From NCBI GenBank assembly GCA_030248195.1, contig JASAND010012654.1, positions 1 to 64,000 of the forward strand: a DNA stretch of 64,000 bases, read 5' to 3'. Numbering within the stretch: the first letter of the stretch is position 1; each line of letters starts with the position of its first letter. The position numbers and the translations under genes are program-made. The DNA comes from Trissonchulus latispiculum (taxonomy: Eukaryota > Nematoda > Enoplea > Enoplida > Ironidae). Below the pieces are notes generated by a model. It was not told where the DNA came from, ran no database searches, and saw only the letters and a list, made by a program, of their open reading frames with translations. Of the stretch, positions 39,846-50,256 are shown one piece after another.

Positions 39846-40873
39846 ACCAAAAGTACATAATAACTAAGAGTGTGACAAGCGTCACAGTCTTAGTTATTAA
39901 GGCCGGAAACATGATCTGCACGATAACGGCTGCCCCCCTACACAAATTAGGCCCCAGTGACCCCTCCCACAAATGAGTACCTAGTAGAAGTTTGTGTACC
40001 ATCACTCGCTTGTATGTATGTGTTCCGTTCCATTATGTGTTCCAAAAACGTTCCGTCAGCAGCTGGCCACTTTCGAGCTTCAACACATAAACATACAAGC
40101 GAGTGATGGTACACAAATGTGTACTAGTGTAGAATATTTCCTTGATTTCATTCAAAATTATGCAAAAGTGAGTGCTGACTTTATGCAAATCAACCTAAAT
40201 GTGCGGTCCAAGGCCGGAGTTAGCTAATACACAAATTCTTGAACTTTGGGCGCATTTTCTCTCAGTCTTAATTCTAACTTCTCAACAGCTGGCGGTTTTG
40301 GGCGCCATTCCTATTTTTCTGTTACTGTGGGGCGCCAACCTTGGGATCGCTTTGGTGTTATTTCCCCCTTGTTCCACTGGTATAAGGTTTGTTTTTGTAA
40401 TATTATCAAAGTTTTGTAAATTTAATTTTGGTGCTTGTCCAATTTTTCTAAGTTTGTATTCCCTTCAGTGAAAAATTATTTGAATTTATGCGAATATATA
40501 TTGGTTTGTATTAGAAACCGGCTGAATTTTGTGATTTGCTTAAAAGTAAATTTATGACATTTAGAAATCAGGGCTGTGTCGTTTCTTTTAAGTTGGTTAG
40601 CGGGTAAGTAGTAGCAGTAATCAGACATTGAAAACACTCATTCACGAACCTCTGCAATCTTTATTGAAAATTAATTATATTTATTACAATACTAAATTCT
40701 GCACTAGGTACTCATTTGTGGGAGGGGTCACTGGGGTCTAATTAGTGTAGGGGGGGGTCAGCTGTTATCGTGCAGATGATGTCCCCGGCCTTAATAACTA
40801 AGAGCGTGACACTTGTACTCTTGCTATAGGTGTAAGCAAGAGTACATAATAACTAATTATTATGTACTCTTGG
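39846..40873. mobile_element. Intronic MITE-like element with long inverted ends
   Basis: About 100-bp inverted repeats (39881-39985 and 40706-40810) share CTTAGTTATTAAGGCCGG and GATCTGCACGATAAC-type blocks and C/G runs. Outside them a shorter pair (CCAAAAGTACATAATAACTA and its inverse) extends to 39846 and 40873. A further perfect inverted repeat lies within (39990-40117, arms GTGTACCATCACTCGCTTGT). No target duplication is clear and no protein is seen. It lies in the lectin intron. Confidence 0.6.
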
Positions 40874-40885
40874 TGTAAGTTGTAG

Positions 40886-41030
40886 CACTGCCAGGAGTGC
40901 TCTCAGAGATTTGTATGCACACTACCAGGCGAAGCTCCGAGTGAAGGGCAGGAGTGCGCGAAGCGCACGAGTGCCCTTCACGAGGGCTTCGCCTGCAAGT
41001 GAGCTCACAAACTTCTGCGAGCACCAGCAC
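40886..41030. repeat. Fold-back hairpin
   Basis: Symmetrical around GTGCGCGAAGCGCAC (about 40952-40970), with outer arms AGGCGAAGC / GCTTCGCCT and GTGAAGGGCA / TGCCCTTCAC. Likely a fold-back transposon remnant. Confidence 0.65.
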
Positions 41031-41394
41031 AGCAAGCAGTGATACAACTGGCTTGTAATATGGCTCAAAAGATAGAAGACATTTCGTCTTCTATATGTCA
41101 TGTCTTTAAAGACTGACATTTTGCTTCAAATTTCAGTCGTTTATATACTATTCAACGTAATTTGCATATTTCTTGCGGCAGAAAGTATAAAAGGGGGAGA
41201 AATTCTTTATCATTGCAGTCAGTTCTGCTGGCTGTCAGCAGCCTCACTGCATACTCCCGCCCGACAGGAGAGCAGCGAAGACATTTACCGCGCAGCACAA
41301 TTGTACTGCTCGGTGTAGCGTGCAATTCAATTGTACGCAGTCGGTTGTAGCATGGTTCGATTAGACTGAGCCATGTTACGACTCATGTTGTAGT

Positions 41395-41600
41395 TTACTG
41401 TTGTTTTTGATTTTTGATTCGAATCGAATCAAAACCATTTTGATTCGACTTTTGATTTTAGATGCATTGAATCGAATCGAATCGGTAGCGTAGAAAATCG
41501 AACTGCATCGAACCGCAGTATTCTGTTAATAGCAAAATCGAACTGCATCAAATCAAAAATATTCTAGTTGAATCGTTATTTTTGATTTTTGATTCATCTT
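41395..41600. repeat. AATCG-rich repeat, related block at 42940-43140
   Basis: GATTCGAATCGAATC words dominate here. The block at 42940-43140 carries the same words in inverse arrangement, so these may be ends of one degenerate element. Confidence 0.5.
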
Positions 41601-42309
41601 TATTCACATTTTGATTCAGGGAAATAGACAGCTGAGCAAGGGAAGCAGTGGAGAAAATGTGTGCGTGTGTTTGTGTACTGCTTTTGCGTGATTTCTTCGT
41701 TTGTGTGCAACTATGTGCACAGTGGCAACGCCAACGGTGGGTCAACATATGACTTCACACGACCCATTCCACTGCATCCCCCTGATTATAGCAATGAGTT
41801 TTTATTATACGTTTCACTTAGGTTGAGGCAGTAGACTTAATTTTTGGAATTGTTTTTGTTGTAGCTGTCTCAGAACTTAAGAATCAAAAACTGATTATAT
41901 TAATTAAATTTGAATAATTACAAGTTATAATTTTTTCCGCCTATCACCGATCAAGTATACATTACTAGTTATTTTGAAAATGATAATCTTTTATTTGAGT
42001 GTAAAAATTATAATGCAGAAATGCGAATTATAACATGCTTGAAAAATTAGGAACATGTATTGTTTAATTGTGAGGAAAATTTTCGACATCCTTGAATTTC
42101 TTGAATTATTCTTGAATTTCGATATTTTTTGTTTTCATGCTTCTAATTTTTCAAACTTTGTTAAGTTATTTGGTGTGTATTACCAAATGCAGTTTTGCAA
42201 ATGTCTAAATTAATTTTAACGAATTTTCAAAATTTTATAAAATTCCAAGTAGTAATGGAAGGAAGGCGGGCATTTTCATTCAGACGTGAACAATATAAAG
42301 AGCTGAATG

Positions 42310-42860
42310 AAAGCTTTAACAAGCTTTCATATTTTAATTTCAGCATCAACCTAGTTTCTGTTTAGGTCTCTTCCCAAAATAGTTTCAGTTAAACTAGAAT
42401 TTTTAAGTTTCAATTTAGGTTTCAGCATGGAGCAGTATTATTTCAGTTTCAGTTTCAATCGGTGATTCAAGACTAATTTTAGTTTCAGTCGGTCGAAGAA
42501 AATAGTTTAAGTTTCAGTCGGAAACACAAAATTATTTTAGTCTCAGTTTTAGTTACAGGCGTAATTTCAGTTTCAGTTTCAGTTCAGTCAAAAAACTACA
42601 GTTCTAGCCTTCAGAAATGGTGTATATAAATTAACGATTACTCATGCTCCTACTGCAGAGTATTAGAATGATAATAACGGCTTAAATTCTTCAAATATTC
42701 ATGTTTTGAGGAAAACTGAAAATAGTTTCAGTGTCCGAGTTTCAGGAATTTGCTCAAAGTAGTTTCAGCTTCAAACTGAAACTACTGTGACTGAAACTGA
42801 AACCTGTACAAACCTGAAACCTAGTTTCAGTTTCAGTTTCAATTTCAGTGACTGAAGCAT
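42310..42860. repeat. AGTTTC-rich satellite-like block
   Basis: AGTTTC, often as GTTTCAGTTTCAG, recurs many times with irregular spacing, together with its inverse CTGAAACTGAAAC near 42780. Confidence 0.7.
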
Positions 42861-44033
42861 CACTAGCTAGTTAGTGTTCCAAAAGATTAGTGTTTGGCAG
42901 TTGTATTTAGTTTAGTTGGATACAGTTAATTTTAAGAAAAATCAAAGATCGAATCAAAAATCACTAATTTGGAAATCTGAATCGAATCGCAGCTTGCTCA
43001 AAATGGCCGAAATAGAACTGCATCGAATCGTTTCAAATTTAAGAGGTCGTAAATCGAACTGAATTAAATCGTACATTTCGGAGCAGTAGTAAAACAAAAC
43101 TGAATCGAATCGAAAATAAAATAGTTGAATCAATACAACCCTTTTAGTTCGACATGACATCAAAACATTTAGAATGGTAATGAGCCGCGGAGTCATAGAA
43201 AGGAAAGTCTTTCGTATTACAACTAAGTTTAAGTGAATTTAAGTGTCAGGCTGATGAAGATTAACTGGTGTAGAATTGTAGAAATTCAATAAAGATAATT
43301 TGATTTTTGGTAAAGATTGCAAGGATTCGTGTTCGAGTGTTTTCAAGTCTGATTCCCTTACCACTTATCCGCTAACCAACTAGAAGAAAGACAACACCGC
43401 CCTAATTTCTAAATGTCACAAGTTTACTTTTTCATGAAAAGAAATACAAATTTGGACAGAAATCCAAAGCACGCAAAGCGTTGAGAAAAATACAAAATAT
43501 TTTCTTCAGAAACAGACAGAACAGAAAGTTGGGACAAGCACCGTTTTTTATATAGCGAACTGCTTAAGTTCAGTGCCATTGGTGCAATAGTTTAAGATCA
43601 AATTAAAAAGTTAAAAATTAATTAAAATAAAATTAAATAAAATTAAAAATTAATCGGCACTAAAGTGGGAATTAACTTTAAGTAACAGCTTATTGGCATT
43701 GGTGCAAGCCACCGTTTGTTAATGTCTGAGTAGGATTGGGACCTTGTGCGGTCTGAGGGAGAGGAGCTGGACTCCCTGACCATCCCTGCAAACCGATGAT
43801 GCAATCCTTTCATGTACCCCCACTCTAATCGAGGAGGTGTTTTTCTGCAATATGATCGCATTAGATGGTATTTTTCCAAAGGGAGGCATTTGTTTAGCCA
43901 TGTTCCTAAACTTGGGGACATTCGCTTGTTCTGGTTGTATGCAGCATTACGCAATAAAAGTAGGAAGGGAATGGTCTGTTTGTGTCCTACTAAACTTATG
44001 AACATTTAATAAAATGATCAGGTGTTCTTTCAG

Positions 44034-44095
44034 AGAGACTCAAATCTCTCCCGAAACATGGTTATGGGTCGGCTTAACTGACAGCAGGGAAAACG
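44034..44095 (+). CDS. C-type-lectin-like gene, exon B
   Basis: Acceptor TTCTTTCAG and donor GTATGT. Its phase (2 in, 1 out) joins exon A at 39545 in frame. It encodes SPETWLWVGLTDSRENG, the WIGL-type core strand of the C-type lectin fold. The 4.5-kb intron between A and B is full of repeats. Confidence 0.68.
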
Positions 44096-44270
44096 GTATG
44101 TATCAATTTGCACAATTCGTTTTGGTAATTCGTTATGATCTGAGCGATCGAACAGAATCCTCCAGAAAACGACATATACATAGCCTTCGGCCATTGCTGC
44201 ACCTTGTAGAACTTATTAATGTAATATAGTTACTTCAGAGTGTTTTCGTTTCCTTACCATGTTTTTAAAG

Positions 44271-44431
44271 TGCATACGTGTCACCATAAGGTAAACTTCT
44301 ATTATCGGGACTTAAATTGTAAGAATTGGATAGCTTGTTCAATTTCAAAGGAATCTTATGTAAACTGTGAAGTTAACGTGGTCAATGGTTGGAAAGGTCC
44401 TAACAAAATTTTAGCAGCTGAGACCACGTGA
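44271..44431 (+). CDS. C-type-lectin-like gene, probable last exon
   Basis: A TTTTTAAAG acceptor leaves a phase that continues from exon B. The frame ends at TGA (44429-44431) and includes RDLNC, then ACSISKESYV and CEV, which fits the closing cysteines of the domain (WNDxxC ... YVCE). The loop that normally carries the EPN/QPD calcium-binding motif is not present between exons B and C, so either an exon was missed, the gene is degenerate, or the domain is non-calcium-binding. Confidence 0.5.
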
Positions 44432-44927
44432 TTGGATGGGCATGCTCTGTAATGCTTAGAAAACCAAAATTTTATTTGAAGCTTATTTCCAAAATTTTGA
44501 GTACACTACGTGTAAGAGCACAAAAAGAGGTTACCCAAAAAGAGCTTTAAGGGCTTGCGTAAATTCTGTTGTTAGGAATTGACCATTGACGGAACCAGGT
44601 CACCGAGTCATCGGACCAGTACGAGTCACTATATGGTCCGGGTCACCGGGTCAGAAGCTCTGACCCGGTATGTTTGGTTGGGGGAAATTTTTCTAAAGCT
44701 AGTTTTTACAATTTTTACCAGTTTTGCCACTTGAAAACTTCAATAATTAAATACTCAAAAACTAGCAACGGGAATAAATATATACTTACCAAACATTTGT
44801 CTTGCCCATTACGGTTTGAAATGGTCGAGGTGTGCTCCCATCAGACTGTGTGAGAAGGCGCGATAGCGTCTTGTAAAATGTCACTATGGTTTGGGAACGG
44901 ATTCCAACTTAAGCTTGGTTCGATTTT
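44432..44927. other. Gene-free stretch
   Basis: AT-rich sequence with a GGTCACCGAGTC/GGGTCACCGGGTC duplicated word near 44600-44665. No gene seen. Confidence 0.45.
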
Positions 44928-45000
44928 GCCTTGGAGGCTCAATCGGCAGAGCGTTAGCTTAGATCGCCAAAGGTTGTGGGTTCGATCCCCACCTCAGGCC
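44928..45000 (+). tRNA. tRNA-like sequence, probably pseudogene or SINE head
   Basis: Folds as a cloverleaf: acceptor 44928-44934 with 44993-44999 (one mismatch, one G-T), D-stem GCTC/GAGC, anticodon stem 44954-44958 with 44966-44970 (one A-C), T-arm 44976-44992 (GTGGG/CCCAC). The loop TTAGATC would give anticodon AGA (Ser), but the long variable arm of serine tRNAs is missing and position 37 is a pyrimidine. A T-run at 45004 could end Pol III transcription. The downstream sequence parallels that after 552, so a SINE-like unit is more likely than a working tRNA. Confidence 0.5.
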
Positions 45001-45375
45001 CGTATTTTTTGGGTCGGAGGTGCTGTAGTGACAATCTCAGTTTCCTTTGTACTTTCATTTACCTTAATACCTTAATACACATGTGATAACACATTTCAAG
45101 CATTATTCAAAATATTTTATGAAACCTAGCACAGGAATACAGCAAAATTAAAATATAATAAAGTTTGTAGCTTATTTACTTATCTCATTTGATTTGTTTT
45201 GCTCACTGAACTCAACCATGTCAATCCTGCATTTAAAGAATGATGATATTTGATGATATCTGATGGTAAGTGAAATAGTGTAATTTTTATAATTTTAGGT
45301 ACTATCTATAAGCCATTTTTTCCTGATCACATATTTACTATTATGCCAATGTATTTTCTTCGTCATATGCATATT

Positions 45376-45678
45376 ATTTTAGAAACGCCAATTGAGAAAA
45401 CGATTAGGGATAATTTGGTCTTGTTATGCAATGTGATGGAGACAAGTCCAGTTGCAGACTACATGGTGGAACACTGAATGACGAAGCATTTCTGCGATAC
45501 AATCAAGGCCGAATCACGATACGACGGTGCCTTCAGTCTGCTACTAAATATTAAACAACAGCATGACTTTGGACCACTACTTTACGATGCATATTTCAAA
45601 TCCGGACAGTGCCGTTTAACGAAGTTGTTTGCGAGTGAACGGGAGGAGCCAGGAGTTACATGGAAGATTTTCAGCTAG
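45376..45678 (+). pseudogene. Possible decayed Polinton-associated coding piece
   Basis: With one in-frame stop, the frame reads TSPVADYMVEH then a 66-residue segment (MTKHFCDTIKAESRYDGAFS onward, RLTKLFASEREEPG). The composition looks protein-like, but I recognise no family. It lies upstream of, and in the same direction as, the Polinton-like genes. Confidence 0.3.
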
Positions 45679-45988
45679 AGTAATATATGATTGCTGAATC
45701 TAACATCTACCCTACCATACTAGCGGCGAAGTATGATGTAATCACAGTTCTTGGAACACTGACGCCAAACAATCGTTGAATCACCTTTATTGAATGGATT
45801 GAAAATTGTATGGTTAAATAGTAGAATGTCCCTGAATGCATCATATCCCCACAATAATAACATTAATTGTATGTATTATCTGTTTACAATAAACGAAATG
45901 TTATTGACTAACATTAGACAAATAATAGAATAGAGTAGACATTATTCAAACATCTGAACAAACATTTGTGTAGTTGATTATATATGAT

Positions 45989-46310
45989 TTAAATCCGTTT
46001 ATGATGTTTCATAATGGAACGTAAATCTCGCTTCTTATCCCTGATAGCATCAATTTCTGGAACATGAGGTCTTAGTGGTAAACCGCACTCACGTCTGAGA
46101 GTTTCTTCATCCATACGACATAGTTCTTCATACACCATGCCGGAAACTTGCTCGATAGCGTTACGTGGATGTGGTAGTGGAGCACTTGTCCAGGTTTTAC
46201 AACTTATCATCATCACCATCAAACCATTGACCAGTAGTCTATACCTGAACTGGTGGTGCTTGGCGTAGGGTCTTCTGTAGGAACTCGTTTAACTGACTGC
46301 GGTTAGACAT
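45989..46310 (-). pseudogene. Unrecognised short minus-strand frame(s)
   Basis: A 77-residue frame (DEETLRRECGLPLRPHVPEI near its end) is preceded on the same strand by a second piece beginning MSNRSQLNEFLQKTLRQAPP with stops between. Charged, proteinaceous composition suggests a decayed gene at the left of the Polinton-like element. Function unknown. Confidence 0.3.
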
Positions 46311-46939
46311 GGTGATAAGTACTAGTACTAAGGGTTAGTGTCCTTATTGACTAGAGTTATCAGCGAGTTTTCAGCATTGAGCAGGTGAGGTGAACGTTAA
46401 GCGCCAGTAAGAATGACATTACCAGTGTGAAGAATGAGAACCATTACTCCATCAACTTTACACGTAAGTCCATTGAATAGTTCTGGTTCATAGCAAACCT
46501 GAAAGTTATTCCTAAGGTGTTTGTACAGTCTGTTCAAATCTATGCACTTGCCAACACTAAAGAACGTGACAAGATTAACTACTTTACCACATTGAAGAAT
46601 TCCAACTCCATGACTATTGGCTAGTTGAATTGTACATTGATTGGCCCTTTCGACAGATCAGCATCCAAGACAAACAAAACTACCACTCTGGAATAGTCGA
46701 AATGTAGCCTCTTCAATCTTCAAACTACCACCAATAAATCCCTTGAACAGCTTAATGTTAGGAATATCATACAATATAAGTTGTTTATCAAAAAGCCCAT
46801 TAAGAACAACGTTGACAATCATAACACATATTCTTCGCTATCAGCAACCTGTCGGTACTTATTTACTACTTATTTACTTTATCTAGTACTTGTTTACTCT
46901 CCATGAAAGGGTAATGAAATACGCGTCTATACTCCCCAC

Positions 46940-47530
46940 AAATCTCCCCACGCGTCTATACAAAACATTGGAATAGTGCTGATACGAGAACAGCATCAAG
47001 ATTCTATGGTAATAAGAAGCACATAGAAAGACTGTTATTTCGTATAGTTCAAGACCCTGACTATGGATAGTGGATCAAATTCCCAAAAAGAGCAATCCTG
47101 CTTAAAAGATTCCAAGCAGCAACTGGTCAGAAAAGCTCCAGGTATAACCGCATGCCTTCTCATAAAATTTTTATTGTCTATGACTGTATTAGCGATTTTA
47201 TCGTCACGGCAACCCAGTGTAATCTGCCTCAACCTGACAACTGACACAGCTATTAAGACAGAATATTGAAATGAGTCGAATAATAGAACATACATGGTTG
47301 GAATGAATACTCCCTCACCGCTGACAAGTTCTGTGAAGTCAAGATATTCATCTATCATTGCCTGAATTTTGAATGTCCAACATATACTGAGGGAACGAAA
47401 TCATGTCCCTATACTGCTACCCTTGAGGAAACCACCCTATGTCTAGATCACAATAAACGTGTCCTCAATGGCTACAATGGCACAGTCAGTCTGACAGCTG
47501 ATCGAATTTATGATCTCTACACTCATTAAG
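46940..47530 (+). pseudogene. Decayed plus-strand coding sequence, unknown
   Basis: Spread over shifting frames are protein-like stretches such as GNKKHIERLLFRIVQDPDYG and, near 47370-47530, VLNGYNGTVSLTADRIYDLY. These frames are more plausible than the antisense frame at 47035-47358. I cannot name the protein. Position suggests a gene of the Polinton-like element. Confidence 0.3.
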
Positions 47531-47599
47531 TAGGGGACAAAAACCCAACTCTTCAACTGCAATTCTTATCTTAACCCTTCATCTCTCTTGTACAAGGGT

Positions 47600-47765
47600 G
47601 TATAAAATGTATAAGGATCTCCAGTCTCTTATCCGCCTAAGCCGATATCATAAGCGTAAATGCAGAAGATATTTCTAATGGATATTCCACGGTGGATTCT
47701 TATCAACATTTCTTGGTCCAATTGTAGGTATTGTCAATGGACTACTCGGAAATGTCATACAATAA
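47600..47765 (+). pseudogene. Short basic-hydrophobic frame, possible minor virion peptide
   Basis: A basic stretch (LIRLSRYHKRKCRRYF) is followed, after a stop, by a hydrophobic GGFLSTFLGPIVGIVNGLLG. A basic segment with a Gly-rich hydrophobic segment recalls small virion peptides of adenovirus-like and Polinton elements. This is inference from composition only. Confidence 0.25.
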
Positions 47766-47875
47766 TAATAATACCAATAATAGTCATGCATACATACCAT
47801 ACATATTTAATAAAGAAAATCATAGATAATAAAAACTGGTAATGAGGAAATTGATTAATAAATGATCGAGTAACA

Positions 47876-48360
47876 ATGGAATATTCAATCCTAGTCAAAC
47901 CAGACTACTTTGATGAACATCGTGGGTACTTGAGAAGGATGCAACTAATGTTCGTAAGTCAAAACTGCTAGCAGATATCAAGAGTAAGCTGTTTAAACAA
48001 GCAGACTACTGACGAAGAATACTACGGGACAAACAAACAGAGATGACCCTAAAGACTTCTGCACATCCCGACATAGTATCTACTCTACCTCCAACACTAC
48101 AGCAGAAGGGAAGGCATCTGATTGAACATATCATGAGCATACCAAGTCTGAAGGTTAATAGTCGAGGTGAAATAAGGTGTCAAGGTCAACCAGTGCCTGG
48201 ATCAAGAATATATGATCTGATTAACGACTTTATTCGCAATAGGCCCAGTCAACCACCTGCAACAGGCTGGCAAACACTGGCAAAGACATTAAGGGACAGT
48301 AATGTACCACGTGAACTTATCGGAAATCCACGGTACATAAGTACACAGACTGGTCAGTGA
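47876..48360 (+). pseudogene. Polinton-type conserved protein upstream of integrase
   Basis: Begins MEYSILVKPDYFDEHRGYLR, breaks with stops and a frame change near 47970-48040, then continues as a 105-residue frame with GSRIYDLINDFIRNR, GWQTLAKTL and VPRELIGNP. I recognise this as a conserved hypothetical family found next to integrase and polymerase genes in animal Polinton/Maverick-type elements. Its function is not established. The last part is intact to the TGA before 48361. Confidence 0.55.
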
Positions 48361-48386
48361 CTTAGGTCAGCACTTAGAAAACTGAG

Positions 48387-49330
48387 ATGGAAACAGCACT
48401 AGAGAATAGCAAAAGTTTGGAAAAGATTTACTATGACCCTAAAAGTCCTGCAGCCTTTGGTTGTATTAATCGTGTGTACCAGGAAGCGAAAAGACATGGA
48501 ATTTCAAAATCAAAGGTACGTCAGTGGTTGGAAAAACAGTATACCTACAGCATCCATAAACCTGTAAGACACAAATTTCCCACGAGGAGATGTGTTGTAA
48601 CAGCAATTGACGACTTATGGCAAATAGACCTGGCAGATATGGTATCGACTGCAGAGCAAAATGATGGTTATAAGTATCTATTCACTTGTATTGACGCCTT
48701 CTCTAAGTAGACATGGGTAATACCCGTAAAGAGTAAAGGTGGAATAGAGATGACAAGAGTGTTCAAAATAGAGATGACAAGAGTGTTCAAGGAGATATTA
48801 GCAGATGGTCGATCACTCCTTAATCTTTAGTCTGGTGAAGAGAAAAAGTTTGTTTAAATTGGTGTTGCTTGGATACAACATCTCACTATTTTACTTTTTT
48901 TATTTTGTGAATTAGTGCGTGAGTGAAGTCTGGTTGTACGAGCGTTGCGAGGTGAACTATACAAAGAAGATGAATAATGTATTTACTTACATTGCAGGTT
49001 CATTCAGGCTCGTTTGGGGCTTTAGTAACTCGTGTGATGCAGTATTCGTATATCACCGGGTGGTCGTATATAGCATATTTAATGGAACTATAACAGATGG
49101 TATAAAAGGTGTAGAAGAGAGTTAAAATAATACTGAGGGGGGGGGATCATAATTATAATCATAATTAGCAATCTAAGCTGAAGCTTGGAGAAATGGTTCG
49201 AATAGGCAAAGCAAAGGGATCGTTCGATAAAGGATACTTACCCAACTGGTCTGAAGAACTGTTCCGAATACGAAAGGTCAGTACTAATAATCTACCAATG
49301 TACCACCTAAAAAATTTGGGGGGGAGAAGA
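48387..49330 (+). pseudogene. Polinton-type integrase, interrupted
   Basis: The N-terminal 107 residues (48387-48710) carry LEKIYYDPKSPAAFG, VRQWLEKQYTYSIHKP and the catalytic Asp context WQIDLADM with CIDAFSK, typical of the retroviral-type integrase of Polinton/Maverick elements. A TAG then breaks the frame. A short decayed piece (TWVIPVKSKGG) follows with a small duplication (48745-48795). The core after about 48830 is replaced by unrelated sequence. The C-terminal domain resumes at about 49177-49320 (LGEMVRIGKAKGSF, GYLPNWSEELFRIRKV). The third catalytic residue is lost, so it is inactive. Confidence 0.75.
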
Positions 49331-49492
49331 GTTCGCGGGGGTTTTCTAGGCGGGAAATATAAAGGGTGTTGAAAACCAACACACTTTTGGGGTAAAAAAG
49401 TAAATTAAAAAAAAAAAGGAAGGTTGGTAAAGAGTATTTTGTCAAGTGGCTTGGATACCGTGACATAGTTAACAGTTGGATCAGAAAAGATA

Positions 49493-50256
49493 ATGGATTT
49501 TTACCTGTACCTGCCCAGTAATACCGGAGATTACTCCACCAACAAACTAAACAATTTCAGAGTCAAACTTCCTCACAGAGTAAACCTTGAAGGCGAATGG
49601 GAAGTGGCATTAGTAGAGCTCGGATATCCTGTCACCTGGTATAATGTTTATAATAAGGCCGATGCGATGCTTGGAGTGACAGTTGGCAAAAAGAAGTTCA
49701 ATAGTCCCATACCCCTGAATAACTATTAGTCTATATATATCAGCTATGTGATGCCATTAACTATACACTTGAATTGACTAAGAAAATCAATTGTGAACTA
49801 GCCTACGATGAACTTCATAGACGAGTTGGACTGAAACCTACTACCCTAGACGAAGAACCAGACTATAAGTCGTTGCACTTCAGTACGCAGCTATAGTATA
49901 TGCTAGGATACTCTGACACACAGGTCGTACCAAAGGAAAAGACAGACTCACCACCTAGATACGTAGTCGCCAATAGTGCACCAGACCTGAGAGGTGGACT
50001 CTATTCCCTGTTCTATTGTGACGTAGTAGCACCGCAAATGATAGGAAACACCATCTCACCCATCATTCGTGTAGTTAGTATAGAAGGAAAGCATAATGAT
50101 ACTATTGATCGAATATACAACAATCCACACTATATACCATTGTTAAGGAAAGAGTTTGATAGTATTGAAATACATATAAAAGATGATCACGGCAATGCGG
50201 TAAACTTTAAGTACGGAAAGTTATTTGCAAAGTTACGCTTCCGAAAGCGAAGATGA
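49493..50256 (+). pseudogene. Polinton-associated LPSN-family protein, paralog 1
   Basis: Starts MDFYLYLPSNTGDYSTNKLN and includes LEGEWEVALVELGYPVTWYN, the signature of a family common in animal Polinton-type elements next to capsid-like genes. Stops near 49727 and 49896 and a frame change break it. The C-terminal 118 residues (49900-50256) are open and contain a likely beta-rich module (APQMIGNTISPIIRVV). Its last codons overlap the start of paralog 2 in ATGA (50253-50256). A structural or minor-capsid role is inferred from company, not shown. Confidence 0.6.

Larger units (their letters stand above)
40425..43548. repeat. Long inverted repeat pair in the lectin intron
   Basis: The left arm (about 40425-40690) and right arm (about 43260-43548) are inverted copies at roughly three-quarters identity by eye. 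Shared blocks include GGTGCTTGTCC, TAGAAATYAGGGC and AGTTGGTTAGCGG. The left arm overlaps the MITE-like element. The 2.5 kb between holds fold-back and simple repeats, no gene. Confidence 0.6.

Noticed and set aside
44928..45000. Functional serine tRNA
   Set aside because: Anticodon AGA requires a long variable arm, which is absent. Position 37 is not a purine and two stems contain mismatches.
47035..47358. 107-residue minus-strand frame
   Set aside because: The plus strand here reads as more protein-like in shifted frames consistent with the neighbouring plus-strand Polinton-type genes. The minus frame has no motif I recognise.
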